From contig NZ_SNWM01000001.1 in the NCBI RefSeq assembly GCF_004362245.1, forward strand, positions 310,001 through 374,000: 64,000 bases of DNA, read 5' to 3'. This stretch comes from Pedobacter duraquae (GTDB lineage Bacteria; Bacteroidota; Bacteroidia; Sphingobacteriales; Sphingobacteriaceae). The notes beneath the pieces were generated by a model that saw only the letters and a program-made list of their open reading frames with translations, was not told the DNA's origin and ran no database searches. The position numbers and the translations under genes were made by a program. Shown here piece after piece: positions 61,507 to 64,000 of the stretch. Each line of letters opens with the position of its first letter. The stretch's first letter is position 1.

Positions 61507-61858
61507 TAGAAATGGCTTCTTTTAATTGGGCAGGATTGAATGGTTTTGGGATAAAGGCATCTAATTGAAAGGGCATTTTTGCTACTCTTTCGTTCAAATT
61601 ACTTGCTCCAGATAGAATTATTACCGGAGTATCGCGATAAAATCCACTGATTTTTAAATTATAAATAAAAGAACTTCCATCAAAATAGGGCATCTCTAGA
61701 TCGGATAGAATCAAGGCCGGAGAATGACCTTCTTCTAACCAGCTCAAGGCTTCCACGCCACTAGTTTTGATCACCAAATCGTATTCGTTGGATAATACAA
61801 AATTCAATAACTTCAGAATCGTAATTTCATCATCCACTATTAATAATTGCTTTTTCAT
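61472..61858 (-). CDS. Stand-alone response regulator, coupled to the priming transferase
   Basis: 128 residues. LLIVDDEITI (DD at 9-10), phosphoacceptor D53 in LILSDLEMPYFDG, IILSGAS, and K105 in AFIPKPF. A full set of receiver residues. The long 35-base overlap with the priming transferase suggests obligate co-expression. It could bind the pseudo-receiver of that enzyme. No kinase adjacent. Confidence 0.93.
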   Translation of the reverse strand: MKKQLLIVDDEITILKLLNFVLSNEYDLVIKTSGVEALSWLEEGHSPALILSDLEMPYFDGSSFIYNLKISGFYRDTPVIILSGASNLNERVAKMPFQLDAFIPKPFNPAQLKEAISNVFRKYDAIGN

Positions 61859-61977
61859 TCTTTGATCCTGTTTATAATCGCTTGCACAGCCTTTTCAGTA
61901 ACGAACATACGAAATAATCCACGATTAAGATCGATTAGAGCCACATATTTTTACAAATAAAATTTATCCATAAAAAA

Positions 61978-62015
61978 ACCCGGTTGATTTAATAGTAAAT
62001 ATCAATCAACCGGGT
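61978..62015 (-). terminator. Terminator after the glycine-zipper lipoprotein
   Basis: ACCCGGTTGATT and AATCAACCGGGT pair perfectly (12 bp) around a 14-base AT-rich loop. Read on the minus strand it is followed by TTTTTTT, just after the stop at 62035. Confidence 0.9.
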
Positions 62016-62034
62016 GTATGAGATATTATCTCAA

Positions 62035-62499
62035 TTAATTTTTAGGCTGAACCCTGCCAGATTTCCTGTCTTCGCCACGTCCAATCAAATAACCGGCACC
62101 TGCTCCAACAACACCTCCAATAATAGCTCCTCTACCTTTTTTCTTATCTATCAATGCTCCACCAAGTGCACCGGCTCCAGCCCCAATAGCTGTACCTTTA
62201 GCAGCATCACTCCAACCCTTTTTCTTGGTTGTGGTAGTAGATGTGGTTGTACTTGTTCCTGAAGTAACTGCTGGTGCAGACGCTGCTCTACGCTCTTCAG
62301 CAAGCATCATCACGCGTTTTTCTTCAGCCTGTTGAGCAAGCACCTTCTGTTTTTCGGTATCTGCCCTTTTGAAGCTATCTAACCTGATACTATCTTTTAC
62401 AGCCTTAATAGCTGCCTGTTTGTTCTCTTCTTCTTTAGCTTTATTAGTACACGCTGACAACGCAAGCGCGATAGCTAATATGGAAAATATTTTTTTCAT
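62035..62499 (-). CDS. Glycine-zipper lipoprotein (YMGG-like)
   Basis: 154 residues. Lipoprotein signal MKKIFSILAIALALSAC (lipobox LSAC), a charged, Lys/Glu-rich helical stretch (EEENKQAAIKAVKDSIRLDS), then a Thr-rich linker and a glycine-zipper C-terminus (GTAIGAGAGALGGALIDKKK, GAIIGGVVGAGAGYLIGRGE). Such domains insert in or tether to membranes. Widespread in Bacteroidota envelopes; function not known. Transcribed alone. Confidence 0.88.
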   Translation of the reverse strand: MKKIFSILAIALALSACTNKAKEEENKQAAIKAVKDSIRLDSFKRADTEKQKVLAQQAEEKRVMMLAEERRAASAPAVTSGTSTTTSTTTTKKKGWSDAAKGTAIGAGAGALGGALIDKKKGRGAIIGGVVGAGAGYLIGRGEDRKSGRVQPKN

Positions 62500-62563
62500 G
62501 ATATGAGATTTTAGATATTCAATAGTAGTTAAGAAAAAATAGTGCCAGAAAATCGAACTATTT

Positions 62564-62809
62564 TTATTTGTCCATTAATGGAGAGGAACCCCGTTCCAAG
62601 TTTGCATCGCTGTCGTCGCTCTCTCCATCAGGATTATGAGATACAATGTCGTTATCCATGTTGTATTTTCTGTCAATACGTTGATCATCCGAAGACCGGT
62701 CAGCGTCCATTCCGAGATTTTCTGCAGTCCCTGATTCCATTCCTACATCACTTTTTCGTACCTCATGCCTGTCATTAGGCGCTTTTTTATTGTCGTCTGA
62801 TAAATCCAT
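62564..62809 (-). CDS. Small acidic, hydrophilic protein
   Basis: 81 residues with high Asp/Ser/Asn/Glu and no hydrophobic core (MDLSDDNKKAPNDRHEVRKS ... SDDSDANLERGSSPLMDK). Probably intrinsically disordered, in the size range of stress-associated hydrophilic proteins of this phylum. There is no clear competing frame on the plus strand, and it sits between the glycine-zipper gene and the cold-shock gene. Coding status is likely but not certain. Confidence 0.58.
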   Translation of the reverse strand: MDLSDDNKKAPNDRHEVRKSDVGMESGTAENLGMDADRSSDDQRIDRKYNMDNDIVSHNPDGESDDSDANLERGSSPLMDK

Positions 62810-62960
62810 GGCTATTTTTTATTGTCTGAACAGTTCTACAATTCATTTGTTTGAAAACATCGAACTATTTAAATGTCAATTTAACAACAACAATTGCTTA
62901 TGGCTTTGGAATACGACATCTATTCATTATTTTCACAACAAATAATATATTCATACTAAT

Positions 62961-63167
62961 ATGCGTACAACAGGAAAAGTTAAATGGTTTAATTCAGCTA
63001 AAGGATTTGGGTTCATCACTCCAGAAAATGGAGGTAAAGATATTTTTGTACATTTTTCGGCAATCGCTGGAGATTCTTTTAAGGAATTGTCAGAAGGTGA
63101 CGATGTAGAATTTGAATTAAATGACGGTAAAAAAGGACCTGAAGCTTCAAATGTAACAGTTCTTTAA
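62961..63167 (+). CDS. csp: Cold-shock protein, CspA family
   Basis: 68 residues, one cold-shock domain: [20 protein letters not shown] (RNP1 within KGFGFIT), DIFVHFSAI (RNP2) and [17 protein letters not shown]. Binds RNA and single-stranded DNA. It lies downstream of a 151-base intergenic that may serve as leader. It is the short form without the N-terminal tail that is present as a stand-alone protein at 25371. Confidence 0.96.
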   Translation: MRTTGKVKWFNSAKGFGFITPENGGKDIFVHFSAIAGDSFKELSEGDDVEFELNDGKKGPEASNVTVL

Positions 63168-63189
63168 CTTTTTTATCCATTAAGACACT

Positions 63190-63212
63190 AAGGGTTTGCT
63201 TCGCAAAACCCT
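63190..63212 (+). terminator. Terminator after csp
   Basis: AAGGGTTT-GC and GC-AAAACCCTT pair with one bulged A around TTC, and a T-run follows, 22 bases after the stop. Confidence 0.85.
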
Positions 63213-63238
63213 TTTTTTGTTAGTGGTAATCTCCTAAA

Positions 63239-64000
63239 ATGCCTGATAAAAAAAATATAAGTATCCTTGGGTGTGGCTGGTATGGACTTGCCCTCGCTGA
63301 ACAACTGATTTCTTTAAACTACGGGATCAAAGGATCTACAACATCAGCTCAAAAAGCTGAAATGTTGAATTCTAAAGGAATTCATGGAAGTACCATTAAT
63401 CTTGAAAGTCCAACATCGATAGAAAATACGTCTTTTTTTACGACCGACCTGCTTATCATAACAATTCCAGCAAGGGATTCAACATCTGGTATTACTTACC
63501 TGGATCAAATTGATATCTTAATTAAAACGATCATAAAAAATGAAGTCAAATTAGTTATTCTAATCAGTTCCACATCTGTTTATGGGGAGCCTAATAAGGA
63601 AGTTACTGAAAATGATCCACCCAACCCTAACACTAGCGGTGGAAAACTGTTAGCAACCGCAGAACAAAAATTTATGGATTGCCCTGCTTTTAGGACAACC
63701 ATATTGCGATTCGGAGGCTTATACGGCCCCGGTAGAGATCCTGGACGATTTCTCGCAGGCAAAAAAATGATTCCTAATGGACTTGCTCCAGTTAATTTAA
63801 TTCATCTTCAGGATTGCATTGGTATCACCATAAGTATAATAGAGAAAGAAGCCTTTGGTCATGTCATTAATGCATGCTCACCTGTTCATCCATCCCGAAA
63901 AGATTTTTATACCGCAGCAGCGCTTCGCAGCCGGCTGGAATCTCCGATTTTTATTGAGGAATGCAAAAATTGGAAAATTGTGTCTAGTGTGAAAATTACT
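63239..64000 (+). CDS. NAD(P)-binding SDR-family protein (YeeZ-like), 3' end cut by window edge
   Basis: 254 residues visible with no stop before the edge; the family is about 270. Rossmann start ISILGCGWYGLALAEQLISL, then VILISSTSVYGEPNKEV, FGGLYGPGRDPGRFLAGKKM and NLIHLQDCIGITISII. The loss of the YxxxK catalytic pair in places is typical of the atypical SDR group that includes YeeZ, whose role is unclear. Transcribed after the csp terminator. Confidence 0.85.
   Translation, partial: MPDKKNISILGCGWYGLALAEQLISLNYGIKGSTTSAQKAEMLNSKGIHGSTINLESPTSIENTSFFTTDLLIITIPARDSTSGITYLDQIDILIKTIIKNEVKLVILISSTSVYGEPNKEVTENDPPNPNTSGGKLLATAEQKFMDCPAFRTTILRFGGLYGPGRDPGRFLAGKKMIPNGLAPVNLIHLQDCIGITISIIEKEAFGHVINACSPVHPSRKDFYTAAALRSRLESPIFIEECKNWKIVSSVKIT

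Noticed and set aside
62542..62778. 78-residue plus-strand frame antisense to the acidic protein
   Set aside because: Cysteine-, histidine- and arginine-rich without pattern; the minus-strand frame has the more natural composition.
1..64000. tRNA, rRNA or tmRNA genes
   Set aside because: No cloverleaf-like or CCA-ending segments or rRNA-like stretches were found in the intergenic regions by eye; a covariance search would be needed to be certain.

Overview
The window looks like a chromosomal segment of a Bacteroidota bacterium, most probably of the Sphingobacteriaceae (Pedobacter or Mucilaginibacter type). The evidence is AT-rich DNA, TAnnTTTG-type promoter boxes in front of many genes, abundant SusD-less small outer-membrane barrels and lipoproteins with Bacteroidota-type signal peptides, a type IX secretion (T9SS) sorting domain with its PorP/SprF partner, a LruC-domain lipoprotein, and housekeeping proteins of this lineage. 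No rRNA, tRNA, CRISPR array, insertion sequence, integrase or plasmid function was seen.

Left part, 1-25.6 kb: mostly housekeeping. It runs ManC (cut by the left edge), RlmB, DnaB, a chromate transporter with a TPR protein, EtfB-EtfA, a bifunctional nuclease, a nucleoside MFS transporter, citrate synthase, a DUF3347 lipoprotein and two paralogous barrels. Then come two packed minus-strand operons: response regulator / metallo-hydrolase / unknown / phage-type GNAT-nuclease-like protein / MiaA, and kynureninase / HDAC-family amidohydrolase / TopB. Stress and repair genes follow (PNPOx-like protein, alkyladenine glycosylase, free-Met-sulfoxide reductase), then a degenerate S46 peptidase, surface proteins, and a tiny basic protein behind a structured leader.

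Centre, 25.8-51.4 kb: an A-T-TE NRPS-like synthetase followed by a large surface-polysaccharide locus. Two GT2 genes lie on the minus strand. Divergent from them is a four-gene partner-switching signalling operon (membrane coiled-coil protein, REC-PP2C phosphatase, STAS antagonist, HATPase), then a LruC lipoprotein. A plus-strand operon encodes GT2, GT2, GT8, ATP-grasp, unknown, Wzx flippase and GT11 fucosyltransferase. A convergent minus-strand operon encodes a half-size TolC-like protein, a Wzc-like co-polymerase, GT2, a previously unlisted 42-residue membrane microprotein, a Wzy-like polymerase and three glycosyltransferases. A priming glycosyltransferase, fused to a decayed receiver domain and overlapping a genuine response regulator, lies at 60.4-61.9 kb.

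Right part, 51.7-64 kb: a T9SS surface adhesin module (lectin plus four exact 261-bp repeats plus type B sorting domain, PorP/SprF, OmpA-family protein), two exported proteins, the response regulator/priming transferase pair, a glycine-zipper lipoprotein, a small acidic protein, a cold-shock protein and an SDR-family protein cut by the right edge.

The main hypothesis is that polysaccharide synthesis here is gated by phosphorylation signalling at two points: the pseudo-receiver priming enzyme and the sigma-factor-less partner switch. All functions are inferred from motifs read by eye; no database search was run.
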